Shown in pieces: positions 23,901 through 33,795 of a DNA stretch of 64,000 bases. The number at the start of each line of letters is the position of its first letter. Within the stretch, counting starts at the first letter, position 1. Origin of the DNA: Scolanthus callimorphus (lineage: Eukaryota; Cnidaria; Anthozoa; Actiniaria; Edwardsiidae); contig CM066912.1 in assembly GCA_033964015.1 (NCBI GenBank), forward strand, positions 33,111,205 to 33,175,204. The letters run 5' to 3'. The notes under the pieces were generated by a model, which saw nothing but the letters and a program-made list of their open reading frames with translations, was not told where the DNA came from and did not search any database. A program made the translations under genes and the position numbers.

Positions 23901-26900
23901 TCACATATCAAGAAAGTGCTGTCGTTTTTATGGCAAATCCGCGGGCTGCCTGTGGTGTTCAAATCTCGACCCAGGCCCCTCGGCGGGGAACAAAACCAAA
24001 ATGGCGACCAATGTTTCTCGAGTATCTGCAAGTTTTGGTAATTTTTCCTGCTTTTTTCGCTAAGATATGAGGAAACGTACTTACAGACCTTCCAAATAAG
24101 ATTTTTGCAACGTCGTTTCTTGGATAAAGGGCCTGGGCGAAGAGTTTTGAAAAACACAGACAACCCACGCAAGACGTCAATCAACAGGAGTCTCAATCAC
24201 TTTCTGGTTGGCATCCGAAGCACGAGTAGATGAATCTATTTTTAAATTTTAGATTTCAAATCCCGCGAGAATTAACTATGGTTACAGTTAAGTTCGCCAA
24301 AAACTCGAATCGCCGATGTTGCAAAACTGCCATCAGGAAATTACCCTTTACCTTATTTAGAAGGTCTGTAACTATTAGCGAAAAAAGCATAGGAAAATTG
24401 ACCAAAACTTGCAGATACTCGAGAAACATCGTTCCCTTGGTCGCCATTTTGTTTTTGTTCCCCGAGCCGAGGGGAATACCACCGGCAGCCCGCGCGGATT
24501 TGTATAAAAACGACAGCACTTTCTTATGACTTGAAATGCCGAATCAACAAGGCTAGAATGCTCAAAACAGGTCATACCCAGCAGGGAGTGTACGCCGCCT
24601 CGCCCGTAACTCGGCCAATCTGGAGGAGAAGGTCGGAGTAGGCAGGGATTTACGAGGTTTTGCCTCGCCTTCATCCTTGCTTTCTCGTCTCTTGGGCGTT
24701 TCGCGTTTCTTGGTCTTTTTATATGGCTGCATCAGCATCATTTTACGGCGAGCACCTGTGAGATTCAGACGAAGCATAGGCATATACCAGTCGATTTAGG
24801 CCCTGTTTTGTATTGCCCGTTTTTTTGTGCCATTGTTCTATTGTGGGATGGACGGATGGAACGAAGGAAAGGAGTTCCTAAATCGTAATCACATGGCATA
24901 CCAGTAAATCACACGTTATAGCGCTGTTCACACTGACCTCATCCACTGTTAATAATGTGCCAATCAGAGATCGACTGGTTAAAAGAACACAGGCGCTATT
25001 TAATCGTGTACGAACTGGCACTTTGATATAGACTCATCACTTAAGCAAAAGAAGCAACCCTTGATTTATCACACTTTTTCAAAGAAAAGCAATGGAAAGT
25101 TTTCTTCGTAATCTTCTCCAAATTCTTAGCTTAGCAACTGTTAGGCGTTTTGGTCTGTCTATGCTGCCCGGGCGGGCACCTCTAAAAAAACGCGGGGAAT
25201 ATCAGCCAATCAGATAAGTTTCTCTTTCAGACACATTAAAAACATAGCACAGATATTTGAATGGACTGTCATCTTACTTTTCTTTATAGCTTCAAATGGA
25301 TCCTCCGCTTTTTCTTTCTTCCTTTTCTTCTTCTCCTTTACCGGTCGAATCAGCTTGGGTATGAGATAGGCGGGTGGTTTCCGGACCTTGACGAGTTGCC
25401 TTATGACTGAGTTGGGGATTTGGCAATCGGGTGCACATGGCCAGTAGAGGGGGGGTCGATACAATGCTTCTTCATCTTCACGTGACTCGCTAGGCTCTTT
25501 TTGATTGGCTAAGATATCGTCCATGTGATGACTTACTTGAGAAATTGACCGCTGAAAAAGAAAGCATGCAGATATCAAAACATATCGCTTCCTGTACTGC
25601 AATTGTTTGCGGATTCTTTTTAGCCGTTACCGTGGTTTTACTGAGAAAATTGATCGTTCACAAAACAGTTTTCAAACTATCATACGGCGTTTGATATATT
25701 TGTGCTGGCTGGCGGACAATAACACTAGAAAAAAAACGTATTTTCTCTGGGGAAAATTGACACAAAAACGAGCGGATATATATGTTTTCTCCTTATATTT
25801 ACAAAACAATATAAACGGCTGGAAATAGCAAAGTAATCCGTTTTAAACGCATTTAGAAGTTGGTGCTCGTTATATGCTCCGTTACCTGTGTGTCCATTTG
25901 TGACAAAGAACTTTTAACCACTGAGTCGAATAAACTGCTGGCTTGTCCCGCAACACTTGAGCGCCTGCTGTCCAACTCAGCGCCATGCGCCATGGACATG
26001 CGCGATAGCATTGAAGCACCACGTGACATCATAGACATGCGTCGTGAAGCCCTTCGTAGCCAGTTGAGCCCGTCGTCTTCCGGTTTTGTGAAAGCGGATT
26101 CGTCTTCTCCTGACTCAGATTCCTATGAGGAAGTGTGGAGATCCAAGTTGAGGACTTTTAGAGGGATCATTTTAGCAGTCTTTTTGACTCACCTCTTCCC
26201 ATGGACACACTGGGGTCTCTGGTGGAAGCAAGGGCCGTCTTTCTCGAGGTCCAAGGGCACGTAGGGACACGATCAGGATTGTACCAAAACTGTATATGGT
26301 CATCAAACTGGACATGCTTTTCTACAGGTTCATCTTCGAACATCATGGCTGAGACCCTCTCTAAATAGGGCCTGGTAGGTAATTACATAGTGTTACTAGA
26401 CTTATATGGGACTGAAATCCCACAAGAAGGTCCCCTCGCGGGTTCGCGAAACACACTCCGCAGAGAGTCTCGTCGAAGTTAAGTTCCCGTATGAGAGGTT
26501 GTCGAAGTCCAGAGTTTGATAGACATGTCCTCGCTTGAAGTAGCGAAAAGCTTCAAGGCAGGGCAGCTTGATAACTATGAAAAGAAGGAAGATTGGTGTC
26601 ATTCTAAGGCTGTTGAAGGTAGCGCCATTCAGGACTGCATTTTAAGTTAATGATTCAATACATCAAGTAGGATCAAACCTGTACTGTGACACTTCATCTC
26701 ATTGTCGTGTGGCCGTTGGCATTCTCACTGCCATTGTCGCATTCTCACTGCAACTGTCATTGTATTGTGACTGCCATTTGGTCATTGTGACTTGGACTTG
26801 TCATCCTGTCATTGTTTTTGTCATTGCCATTTTCATTGTCATCCTGTCATTGTTTCTAGTGTCATTGTCATTGTTATCCTGTCATTGTCATTATCATCCT

Positions 26901-29900
26901 GTCATTTTTCTGTTATTGTCATCCTGTCATTGTTTTGATCATTGCCATTCTCAATGTCATTGTCAACCTGACATTGTTTTTGTCATTGGGGGAGGCAGAG
27001 TGACCGAGTGGTCAGAGCGTCGTCCTCGTATCCGGTGACCCGAGTTCGAGACCCCGCTCTGATTCCTCGACCATTCTTTGTACATAGCCGAATGGTTTGC
27101 CTCCCGGCCAGTTGGGGTTCTTAAATGTGTTGTTTATGTATAATACTCGGAGAAATTAGCTGTAATGGCTGTACATCAACTGTTACAAGCTATCCTATAA
27201 ATTCGAGTTAAAACAAAGTTTTTTTTTATTTATTGTCATCCTGACATTGTTTTTGTCATTGTCATCCTGTCATTGTTTTGATCGTTGTCATTCTCATTGT
27301 CATTGTCATCCTGTCATTGCTTTTGTCATTGTGATCCTGACATTGTTTCTTTCATTGTCATCCTGACATTGTTTTTGTCATTGTCATCCTGACATTGCTT
27401 TTGTCATTGTCATCCTGTCATTATTTTGATCATTGCCATTGTCATCATGACATTGTTTTGGTCATTGCCATTCTCATTGTCATTGTCATCCTGACATTGT
27501 TTTTGCCGTTGTCATTGTCATTGCTATTGCCGATGTCATTGTTACTTTGACCGTCATTGTCATTTGCCATTGCACGCTGATTGTGATTGCCATTTAATTT
27601 TGTTAGAAAACAAACTGTACGCGATAAAATAATCAAATTTACTCTTAGCTTTCAGTCTATGCATGTGTAATCGTCGGTTTAATCGTAGAAAAAAGCAGAC
27701 TTACCCATTAATGGTCGCGCTGTGTCCCTCGTCCTTACCGTGCATAAGGAACTCAAAGCACTTGTTTGTATTGAAGGCTTTAGTGATCTCAACCTGGACC
27801 CTTGGTATAAAATACTAGGTTAGAGCAGATTTTAGATGAGTATCGAACAATACAACAACCACTATGAGCCAATCACCAGGTGGAAGCCATTCAACAACAA
27901 AACAATCAGGAGTGGAAGCCATTCAACAACAAACCAATCAGGAGTGGAAGCCATTCAGCAACAAACCAATCAGGAGTTGAAGCCATTCAACAACAAACCA
28001 ATCAGGAGTGGAAGCCATTCAACAACAAACCAATCAGGAGTGGAAGCCATACAACACAAACCAATCAGAAGGCGAAGTAAGTCAGACTTGCGTTTAGTGA
28101 TGACGCGAGTGTTGGAGCGTCGCGTAAAAGAAGTGTAAAAGAAAGCGATGGTGTGTAAGCCTCAAAACAACTTTTAGAGCGTTCAATTCGAAGGCACAAG
28201 TTGAAAAGAAGACAAGGAAACGAATGCCAATGTATTTTGACGTCACAGATACGTTTTTCTAAAGCGAAAAAGTTCTATGTACGCATGCGCATCATTCAGC
28301 CAATCAACGAAAGACCTCGGAGGGATGTTACAAGAGCCTTAATTTCCTCTGAGGAGACGAGCCGGGGAGCTCTGGGTACGAGAATGGATGCAAGACCTCT
28401 GAAGGAAAGAAACGCATGCCCCAACGAAACGCATCCCCCCTCTGCGCATGCCCCAACGTTCAAAATCAGCCAATGAGCAACGGTCCTAAACATCGCCGTC
28501 ACCAGAGTGTCCCTGCGAGGTGAAGCTTTGTGTCATTATGGAACCCAGTCATTTAGAGGACACAGGTAGTCCACCAGAGTGTCCCCTGCGAGATGAAGCT
28601 TTGTGTCATTATGGAACCCAGTCATTTAGAGGAGGACACAGGTAGTCCACCAGAGTGTCCCCTGCGAGGTGAAGCTTTGTGTCATTATGGAACCCAGTCA
28701 TTTAGAGGAAGACACAGGTAGCCCAGGAATGGGATCCCGGAAGCAAGGTGAACGGCTTTGACCATTCCAGCACCCCCTTGTTATAGTGGTTGTTTTAGTA
28801 TAAATTAAGGGGAGGTCAAGACAATGGTACTCTAGAGGATCCGATTTAGGGGGTGGAGAGGGGTACTTTGTCCCACCACCCTCCACCTCTTCTGACAAGT
28901 TCGGGCTCCTAAAAAGTACCATTGTACAATTAGTACCCTAATGAACTCTACCTGCACATGATCACTTTGTGATCCTCCATTGCCATACAAATCGTATTAC
29001 CAACCATGGTAAGTTCTACTGGTAACTGCAATAACTTCACCTTCGACCTTGGCTCGATTCCAATAAGTTGCGCTCTCGTGTGACGCACTTGCCATATGCG
29101 TATCACGCGATCAGTGCCCAGCGACACGAGGTGATCACGTGCACCAATACTGTCATTTGATTGGCTCTGACCGCAGGAGGAGCCTAAGAATATAACTTGG
29201 CCTTGATGAGCCTGGACGTTGTCTTTCATATGTACGCCTGTTGGTAAGAACGAATTATCACGAGATCTACTTTGCTTGATGAAGCATCTTATGAGACAGC
29301 ACAACTGCGAAATAGTAGATTGATCTACCATTATTGTAGAGTAAACATGAAGAAAAAAAATAGGAATGCTGGAAAGGACCACCATGCATTTATACATATG
29401 TGACGCCGCCCCTCCCCTCCCCTCCCTTCCCTTTCTCGAATCCTGGCTACCTTCTCAAATCCTGGCTACCTTCTCAACGGCTTGTTGGTCGCTGAGAGGG
29501 TACGTATTTCAGTATGGCTACCCAGGTGCAAAATTTCGATGAATGTTGTGCCACAATGTTTTGAAACCTTTTCATGATTATTACAAATACCGTTTCGATT
29601 GCCACCAATTGATGACTAATTTCTGCTCTGCGGTAGGGGTATAAAAACGAGGATATAGTTTTGAGAGGAGACCTTGGCGTGTATATTGTATAGTTTTAAT
29701 AAAGATGATGATGACGCAATTCATCCGATTAACCTTGCAACTCTATTCTAAAAAGAGATAGGTCAGGAATATTGCGCGCCTGGACCCTGGTGAATCGAAT
29801 GTCTGTCCAAGCCATACCTGTGCCATCAAGTAGCGAAATCTGTCCATTGTAGTGCCCAGCAAACAATATCCACACTCAAGGTCAAGGTCGTCTTCTGGAA

Positions 29901-32900
29901 GAGCTGTTCGGCATTAAGTAATGCAATGCTACACACGCCTTCATCCGGGCATTCGGCACTCCATAGCTGCTGAGCACTGTGGGAAGAATTTAAATCACAA
30001 ACTCGATTAACAATTTTTTTCCAATACAACTCTCTTGTACTTTTGAAAATCTGATTCACAGAGAATTTCGACAGAAACTCATCCATGGGAAAATCCGAAT
30101 TTCCCAAGGGTCACGCATGGGAAGTGTTCGGAATTCACATGGATAGCCTTGGGAAATCGGAACACTTTCCTTTCAATCCTCTACATGGGAAATTCAGATT
30201 GTAGTAATAATAATAAACTATCTTACCAGCAAGGGTTATTATCACTCTCAAACACCAGCACTTGACGAGTCCCCAGTACTAGGTACAGCTTTTCCTTTCT
30301 TCTGTCATGCGCACAGTCGACAATATTGGTGCTTAGAGTCGTGATGGGTAGCATCATTGTTAACTCGTAACCGTGAACAGGAGATATTAACCTAACGAGC
30401 AAACAACGTTTGTTTGTAAACAGGGACAAATTAGTTGGGGTGCGGCTCTTCGACATTAAAGAGCTTGTGTCAGCCGCAATAGCAAAAGTCGAAGAAAACA
30501 CCCATAAATTTTCCATCGGCTGATGCGGAGGATAATAGAGCAACTTCCATAATTTGTTCTGAAACTTGGAAATATTTGGCAGTCTTCGGCTACCCGAAAG
30601 CCTTCGAACAAGTCCGGTTGCAATGGTTTAGACTTGGTAACTCGTTTGGTAAATCTTCGGGACACGTGCTTAGCTAAATTTGGCGTGTCAGTCAAAGTCC
30701 CTGTTCTTCCAATCAATATAGATATATTTTTGGGGGATTACAGAAAAACGTAGCTCAATTTGCAGTTGCACGTGAATTTTCCGATGTGGACAAAAGCTAC
30801 TAAAATGTGGCGATTTTTAAAGAAATTTGGGCAACTTAACAAGTTACAAAACTCTCGGCCCTTGATAACAGGAAATCTACTTAGTAGAGTCCTACCTTAT
30901 ACCGCCGTCTACAGCATGTACTAGTATTCTAGCTGGATATCCAGGCGTTTGAACCCGAAAACACCGCTCGATTCTAGAGCTCAGTACTGTAAACAAGCTA
31001 TGAAAACAAGTTAAGGTGCCAGACCTTCAGGTTATGTTTGGAATAATAGAACAGCTGATTTGAGTTGATGAGATTCATTTCGATAATGTCTTCTCCTGTT
31101 TGGAGTCGGTAGGTCTGAGTGAATGTATCGAAGTTCCAGATTCGGATGGTCTTGTCGTTGGAGCTTGATACCAGTAAGGGCTCATGGCAATGGACCAGGA
31201 GATTTGTTATGGAAGCACAGTGTCCTAAAACATATATGAAGAATTTTTTTTTAACATATGAACAAATTGCTGCAGTCGTTTTGACGAACCTGCGCGGGCT
31301 ACTTGTGGATTTTAAAAATCTCGACTAGTCCTTTGGACGAGGAACAAAAATGGCAACCAAGTTGTTTCTCTCAAGGGCTCTGTATCAAATCACACGCATG
31401 CGCATTTGTGGGTCGAGAATGGGAAGTAGGTTGCAGTTTGTGTCAAGCGCTCATATTAAAGGGAGGCTGTCACGCAACTGCGCAGCTGTTCTGCGCATCT
31501 CAAAGCAAAGACTAGTATCGTCCCGTAACGATGGTTAGCCCGTAACGATGGTCGCTATTTCTCGATCCATCCAACCAAATGTTTACGTTTTACACATTCT
31601 TCAAAAGTTTCCTGATAGGATGGTCTAGTAAATATAGTTTTGCTCAGTGATTGTTCCTGGAGCATGCGCGTATCATGACAGCCTCCCTTTGATAATTTTA
31701 TTACTTACCCAGGAACTGTGTCACCAACGGAAAACTTGCGAGACTTGTACTCCACGCTCTGATGCTACCATTCTTGTCCCCAGTTATAAAATAGTTAGTA
31801 GGGTGATAAAACACACACGTAGTGAACGCAAAATTGTTCTTCTTCTGAAAACAAAATCTCATATCATATTTTCTTCTTCGACGATAGCAATTCTCTCATG
31901 TGATATTGCTATAATCTGTCCCGAGGGTGAATCATATTTTAATGAGAAAAACCCAGTCCTCAGGCCCAAACGTGCAATTTATCACCCTTCCGGGGAGGAG
32001 AGGGTCAGTTTGCTTGATTGGAAATTTCCATGTCATGATCGCGCCCGCGATGCCTGTGACCAGCTCATCCGTCTTTTCGTTAAAAATCATACATAAGGCC
32101 GTCTGTCCTGTGAAAAGAAGCAAATGGAGAAATGATGAGACGAAATGGGAGAAATGATGAGACGAAAAAAAGGGGAGTTTCAAAAAAAAATAAGCAAAAG
32201 AATAAAAATTTTGTTTCTTCTTTTTACAGAAGTTGTTAAGAAGGAATCCGCCAGCAGTTCGAGTAAGCAGCAGACAAAAATATTGTACCAAGATCATTTG
32301 CATTGTATTGCAAACTTCTTGAGTGAAAAGAATCCGTTTCTAATAACATCAAACTCTGGGAAATGGTAGGAAATTAAATTGACAACAATTTTTTTCTTGT
32401 GTTTCCCCGTGTTTGCCCTACGTTTTTCACTTTTGAAAATTATTTTTACAGGCTCAAATGGGAATTTGTTTTTGGTGTTACTACAGTTAATGAGTAACAT
32501 CACTAGCTTTAAGAAAATGCAAACAGAATTTGAATATCTTTGATATTACTCTGGTACAAGATTTTGTCCACCAAAGCCTGAAATTGCTCGATAATATTTT
32601 CTCTTAAAAACGCGGTCGCATCGCGTCAAAATATAAAATATTCCCTGGGAAGGCTGAGTCACATGACCACTGTTTAACGACACGAGAACGAGGTTGTCCT
32701 TTGTTTCGAAACGGTCATGTGACTCATCCTCCCCCAGGGTCTTGTGCTCGACAACCGCCATCTTGAAAATTACCCACAAGACCCTGGGGACGAGGTTGAT
32801 ACGATACAACTTGGACGACTGGACGATCGTCCAAGATAGAATCGATTGGAGTCGTATCAGTTCGTCCCAGTTGCGCGTGCGTGTTTTCCACTGGTCGTCA

Positions 32901-33795
32901 GAGTCGTATGAAATTTGTAATACGAGTGATACGACCATATGGAACCAGGCTGAATCGATTCTTTCTCAGACAACGATTGTTGAATGATTGAGTTGTGTGA
33001 AAGCAATCGCATCCCATTATTAGTATTTGAATGTGATCATCCCATTCGTATGAAATAAGAATAATAATAATTTTAATACGTATAGCGCGCAAATTCGCGT
33101 TATACATATGAAAAACATTTCGTACGACTTGGATGACCAATACGAGTATATGGAAATCACCCCCGTGGCGACTGGACTGAAAAAAAAGCGTTCTTGTACG
33201 CCTTACCGGATAAGGACGTTAAACCGTAGGTTGTCTCTCACATACACTACACTAACCGGAACCAGAGGGACGTTAAAGAACCACGGGACGTGGGAGTGAC
33301 CATCCCCAGTGTATAGGGCTCACACTCATACTAACATAGTCGAGCATTTCATACATGAGCTTCTAGCTCGGGAGATTGGGTGACTACACCCCACGTTTTC
33401 GATTTAAAATAAATCATTTACATAAAATCATTTACATTTACATTACCGGTGAACTTGGAAGACATAACCCCAAACTGCGCAGTTAAAACTTTCAATGTTA
33501 AGTCACTACAAAAAGCAATAAACACCCATCTCTTGAAAGCAAAAATAAGCTTCTGAATCTGTAACGTCGTCTTGACACACTTGATGGTCTTTTCGAGTTC
33601 ACTTTTCTTTTTGTCCTTAGTAGTGCTCCATACGTGTATCTCGTTGTTTAATCCAACTCCATGATGAGAAACAAAATTGCTTCCGGCGGATCCAAGACAC
33701 ACGTGAATCGCAAGCCTGAGCACTTCTGGATTTGATAAACACTCTTTCAATTGTAATCCTATGGGACTGTTATTGTCAGTGGCTCTTTGGACTTT
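9885..33795 (-). CDS. Large WD40-repeat protein (WDR97/WDR87-like), about 20 exons, 5' end not found
   Basis: Exons inferred from splice sites and protein continuity (5' to 3'): 33795-33447, 32107-31986, 31844-31709, 31224-30896, 30391-30227, 29976-29818, 29222-28952, 27793-27705, 26574-26193, ~26122-25886, 25551-25278, 24755-24578, 23699-23478, 21647-21506, 21012-20809, 20039-19805, 14903-14662, 14001-~13783, 11187-10893, 10293-9885. That gives about 1,560 residues without the missing start. The N-terminal half is WD40 blades, then charged linkers, then helical segments and a Ser/Pro-rich tail. Architecture and phrases such as VRLISPV and LSSCPALKLFATSSED suggest the WDR97/WDR87 type, associated with cilia; this rests on memory of the family, not a search. 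Several one-base deletions interrupt the frame. More exons may lie in the 14.9-19.8 kb intron. Confidence 0.65.
10320..10451. mobile_element. MITE with TTAA flanks
   Basis: Terminal inverted repeats AAGGCCCATCACCAACCGG and its reverse complement enclose about 85 bp. TTAA precedes the left end (10320-10323) and overlaps the right end (10448-10451). TTAA duplication is typical of piggyBac-type transposition. A related internal sequence occurs at about 52505-52595. Confidence 0.7.
10455..10760 (+). repeat. Dispersed repeat family A, copy 1
   Basis: Shares words with copies near 14165-14400, 23905-24175, 24335-24535, 31240-31370, 37095-37270 and 59725-59895: AAGAAAGTGCTGTCGTTTTT, the GCGCGGGTTGCCTGTGGTGTTC string, AAAATGGCGACC, and TTCCAAATAAGGT at the other end. 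It has no coding capacity; the class (SINE, LINE fragment or MITE) is unclear. Confidence 0.65.
11399..11672. repeat. Partial duplication of a WD40-gene exon, split by an insertion
   Basis: 11399-11573 repeats most of exon 11187-10893 (matching about 10968-11144, e.g. TTCCGGAGGATGTGATCGAT) with a short deletion and a few changes. The match resumes at 11647-11672 (GATATCCATAATGCCGTACG). The intervening 11576-11646 is a separate insertion. The duplicate lacks intact exon ends and is probably not used. Confidence 0.85.
11576..11650 (-). mobile_element. Short LINE/SINE 3'-tail-like insertion
   Basis: About 72 bp absent from the parental exon copy, bounded by GTGA on both sides (11571-11575 region and 11647-11650). 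Read on the minus strand it ends in repeated ATTC/CATT, like the short microsatellite tails of CR1/L2-type retroelements. Family assignment is tentative. Confidence 0.45.
11821..11857. repeat. Poly-G tract
   Basis: A run of about 35 G interrupted by single A and C. It is one of several long G or C runs in this window (also 15212, 36655, 38180, 39117, 40698, 47157, 52231, 63061). Confidence 0.9.
11996..12090. repeat. 21-bp tandem repeat, four copies
   Basis: GGCGACTAAATATTGCTTTTT repeated four times, with a diverged fifth (GGCGACTAATTTTTTTTTA). Related GGCGAC words precede it from 11910. Confidence 0.95.
12181..12630 (-). repeat. Four tandem copies of a tRNA-derived SINE head
   Basis: Units of about 109-116 bp begin GGTTTGAAACACAACTGAAT at about 12190, 12306, 12420 and 12529. 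On the minus strand each unit has an A-box-like GGTGGCGCAG and a B-box GAGTTCGATCCC at tRNA-like spacing, so these are tRNA-related promoters of a SINE rather than functional tRNA genes. Confidence 0.75.
12871..13130. mobile_element. MITE, family with CATTCGCCTTTGTCAC ends
   Basis: CATTCGCCTTTGTCAC at the left is matched by GTGACAAAGGCGAATG at the right. Internal AGCGCCATCTTG/CAAAATGGCGGC also pair. A second, slightly truncated copy lies at 57722-57957. Confidence 0.8.
14165..14400. repeat. Dispersed repeat family A, copy 2
   Basis: Contains CTTACCTTATTTGAAAGATC, AGCGAGAAAAGCAGAAAAAA, CCAAAACTTGC and GGTAGCCCGCGCG in the same order as the other copies, here in the opposite orientation to copy 1. 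It lies in an intron of the WD40 gene. Confidence 0.65.
15242..15590. mobile_element. Inverted-repeat element with GGACTCCCC ends (family B), copy 1
   Basis: Ends GGACTCCCCATAAAAATAGACAG (left) and TGTCTATGTTTATGTAGG... (right) are inverted relatives, each next to a G-rich run. Inside are repeated ACCCCTAAGAGATAGCA words and an ACGTGAG microsatellite. Copies: 36268-36671 and a partial one at 58020-58385. Confidence 0.6.
16019..16578. mobile_element. hAT-like MITE (CAGGGGCTCATA ends), copy 1
   Basis: Terminal inverted repeats CAGGGGCTCATA...GGGG.CGT and the matching right end TATGAGCCCCTG. The inner parts ATTTTGACAGACCTAGTT and AACTAGGTGTGTCAAAAT also pair. A perfect 7-bp target-site duplication TTCACTA sits at 16012-16018 and 16579-16585. 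CAGGG ends with 7-8-bp duplications are typical of hAT. A second copy is at 47610-47927. Confidence 0.85.
16684..17045. mobile_element. hAT-like MITE (CAAGAGTGGATTA ends), copy 1
   Basis: Ends CAAGAGTGGATTA and TAATCCACTCTG, with a 7-bp duplication TATATAC at 16677-16683 and 17046-17052. An inner inverted pair (AAAAGTGTCTATTTTTAGA and TCTAAAAATAGACACTTTTC) strengthens the fold. Nearly identical copy at 21922-22288. Confidence 0.9.
17235..17480 (+). mobile_element. tRNA-derived SINE with duplicated tail
   Basis: An A-box-like TGGTAGAGCGG (about 17247) and B box GGTTCAACCC (about 17283) are followed by a body with GGATAAGGACGTTAAAC and TCTCACATACACTACACT. The tail segment (GACGTTAAACCGTAGGT...ACCAGAGGGACGTTAAA) is present twice in tandem. 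A tail-only copy lies at 33206-33290. Confidence 0.75.
18285..18589. mobile_element. Inverted-repeat element with GGCCSGTTTAC ends
   Basis: Left GGCCGGTTTACGCTTGCGAT and right end with ATCGCAAGTGTAAACGGGCC are inverted repeats of about 30 bp, extended by TTTTTGTTGCA. The interior is rich in GCGACAAAA words. No coding capacity; similar in style to the element at 20442-20719. Confidence 0.75.
18600..18810 (-). mobile_element. LINE 3'-end fragment
   Basis: The minus strand contains a decayed version of the non-LTR retrotransposon C-terminus also seen at 41150-41530 (SSVEALRATEREK here, SSVEALCAIEREE there). Frames are broken and the 5' part is absent. Confidence 0.6.
19805..21647 (-). CDS. Helical (ARM/HEAT-like) exons of the WD40 gene
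   Basis: Exon 21647-21506 encodes MDLLIKNTFNESATIRQQA-like helical sequence, resembling an armadillo/HEAT hairpin. Exon 21012-20809 encodes NDLSNLLMKLGVV followed by a charged stretch ending in KKADHK. Exon 20039-19805 has two competing frames; the one with a GT donor at 19804 reads KLFDEASPTDINKFHDELL and is preferred. Phases between these exons do not fit perfectly, so an exon or base is missing. Confidence 0.5.
20442..20719. mobile_element. Inverted-repeat element with GGCCGTTCACAC ends
   Basis: Left GGCCGTTCACACGCTCGATC and right GTGTGAACGGGCC pair, as do GCGATTTGAGGTGCGATTT and AAATCGCACCTCAAATCGC. Two further internal copies of the GGCCGTTCACACCGCGCGAT motif suggest a nested or doubled element. 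It lies in a WD40-gene intron. Confidence 0.75.
21922..22288. mobile_element. hAT-like MITE (CAAGAGTGGATTA ends), copy 2
   Basis: CAAGAGTGGATTA at the left and TAATCCACTCTTG at the right, with a 7-bp duplication ATGATTT at 21915-21921 and 22289-22295. It is colinear with 16684-17045 with few differences, so both inserted fairly recently. Confidence 0.9.
22300..22530. repeat. Dispersed repeat shared with 46115-46370
   Basis: Shares, in inverted orientation with 46115-46370, GAAATGTGTCGTTTTCT, GGAACTCCAGA, GCTTATTTCT and ACACAGGTAGCCTGCGTCACGC-type words. Probably a fragment of an interspersed element; no coding potential. Confidence 0.55.
23478..26122 (-). CDS. Charged middle exons of the WD40 gene
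   Basis: Exons ~26122-25886 (Ser/Met/Arg-rich), 25551-25278 (ends in a Lys/Arg/Glu run before FEAIKK; donor AAA|GTAAGAT), 24755-24578 (very basic, KKTKKRETPKRR) and 23699-23478 (a run of ten Glu followed by alternating Leu/Glu, then YVPSPEY and an acidic tail). These look like disordered linkers. In the last exon the frame breaks at 23526 by one missing base, after which KETEEPEEDQQ continues. Confidence 0.65.
23905..24175 (+). repeat. Dispersed repeat family A, copies 3 and (inverted) 4 at 24335-24535
   Basis: The string ATCAAGAAAGTGCTGTCGTT through AAAATGGCGACCAATGTTTC to CTTACAGACCTTCCAAATAA is present here on the plus strand and again inverted at 24335-24535, so the two copies form a loose inverted pair in the intron between WD40-gene exons 24755-24578 and 23699-23478. 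Confidence 0.7.
26193..33795 (-). CDS. WD40-blade exons of the WD40 gene
   Basis: Nine exons encode WD40 blades: NNEIHVWST (33795 exon), ELVTGIAGAIMTWKF (32107), YFITGDKNGSIRAW (31844), LLVSSSNDKTIRIWNF (31224), VRLISPVHG (30391), YLFAGHYNGQISLLDG after frame repair (29976), HLVSLGTDRVIRIWQV (29222), GHSATING (27793) and LFATSSEDMSIKLW plus LLVGFQSHISLV (26574). Splice phases agree between most neighbours, e.g. G|GA across 33447/32107 and 31709/31224. Missing bases near 29865, 29899, 27705 and 26369 disturb the frame. The 25 bp at 26372-26396 is too short for an intron, so that exon is continuous. Confidence 0.75.
26705..27600. repeat. GTCATT-rich minisatellite interrupted by a SINE
   Basis: Long imperfect repetition of TTGTCATTGTCATCCTGTCA-like units on both sides of a ~245-bp insertion. 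The 109-codon plus-strand open frame at its start is a by-product of the repeat. Confidence 0.9.
26988..27236 (+). mobile_element. tRNA-derived SINE
   Basis: TGACCGAGTGG (A-box-like, 27001-27011) and GAGTTCGAGACCC (B box, about 27042) at tRNA spacing, followed by a unique body and a T-rich end (ACAAAGTTTTTTTTTATT). It sits inside the GTCATT minisatellite, which resumes on both sides. Confidence 0.75.
27868..28075. repeat. 32-33-bp minisatellite, about six copies
   Basis: CAGGAGTGGAAGCCATTCAA followed by CAACAAACCAAT repeats about six times with minor variants. It lies just upstream (minus-strand sense) of WD40 exon 27793-27705. Confidence 0.95.
28496..28720. repeat. 70-73-bp tandem repeat, three copies
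   Basis: Units begin ACCAGAGTGTCC and contain GTGAAGCTTTGTGTCATTAT, AACCCAGTCATTTAGAGGA and ACACAGGTAG. They differ by small indels. Confidence 0.95.

Noticed and set aside
26372..26396. Candidate intron with GTAACA...CCAG ends
   Set aside because: 25 bp is too short; the WD40 frame continues through it once a missing base in a G run is allowed for.
26709..27038. 109-codon plus-strand frame rich in Ile/Val/Cys/His
   Set aside because: Product of the GTCATT minisatellite running into a SINE.
27001..27060. tRNA gene
   Set aside because: A and B boxes are present but the stem pairing is poor and the sequence continues into a SINE body.
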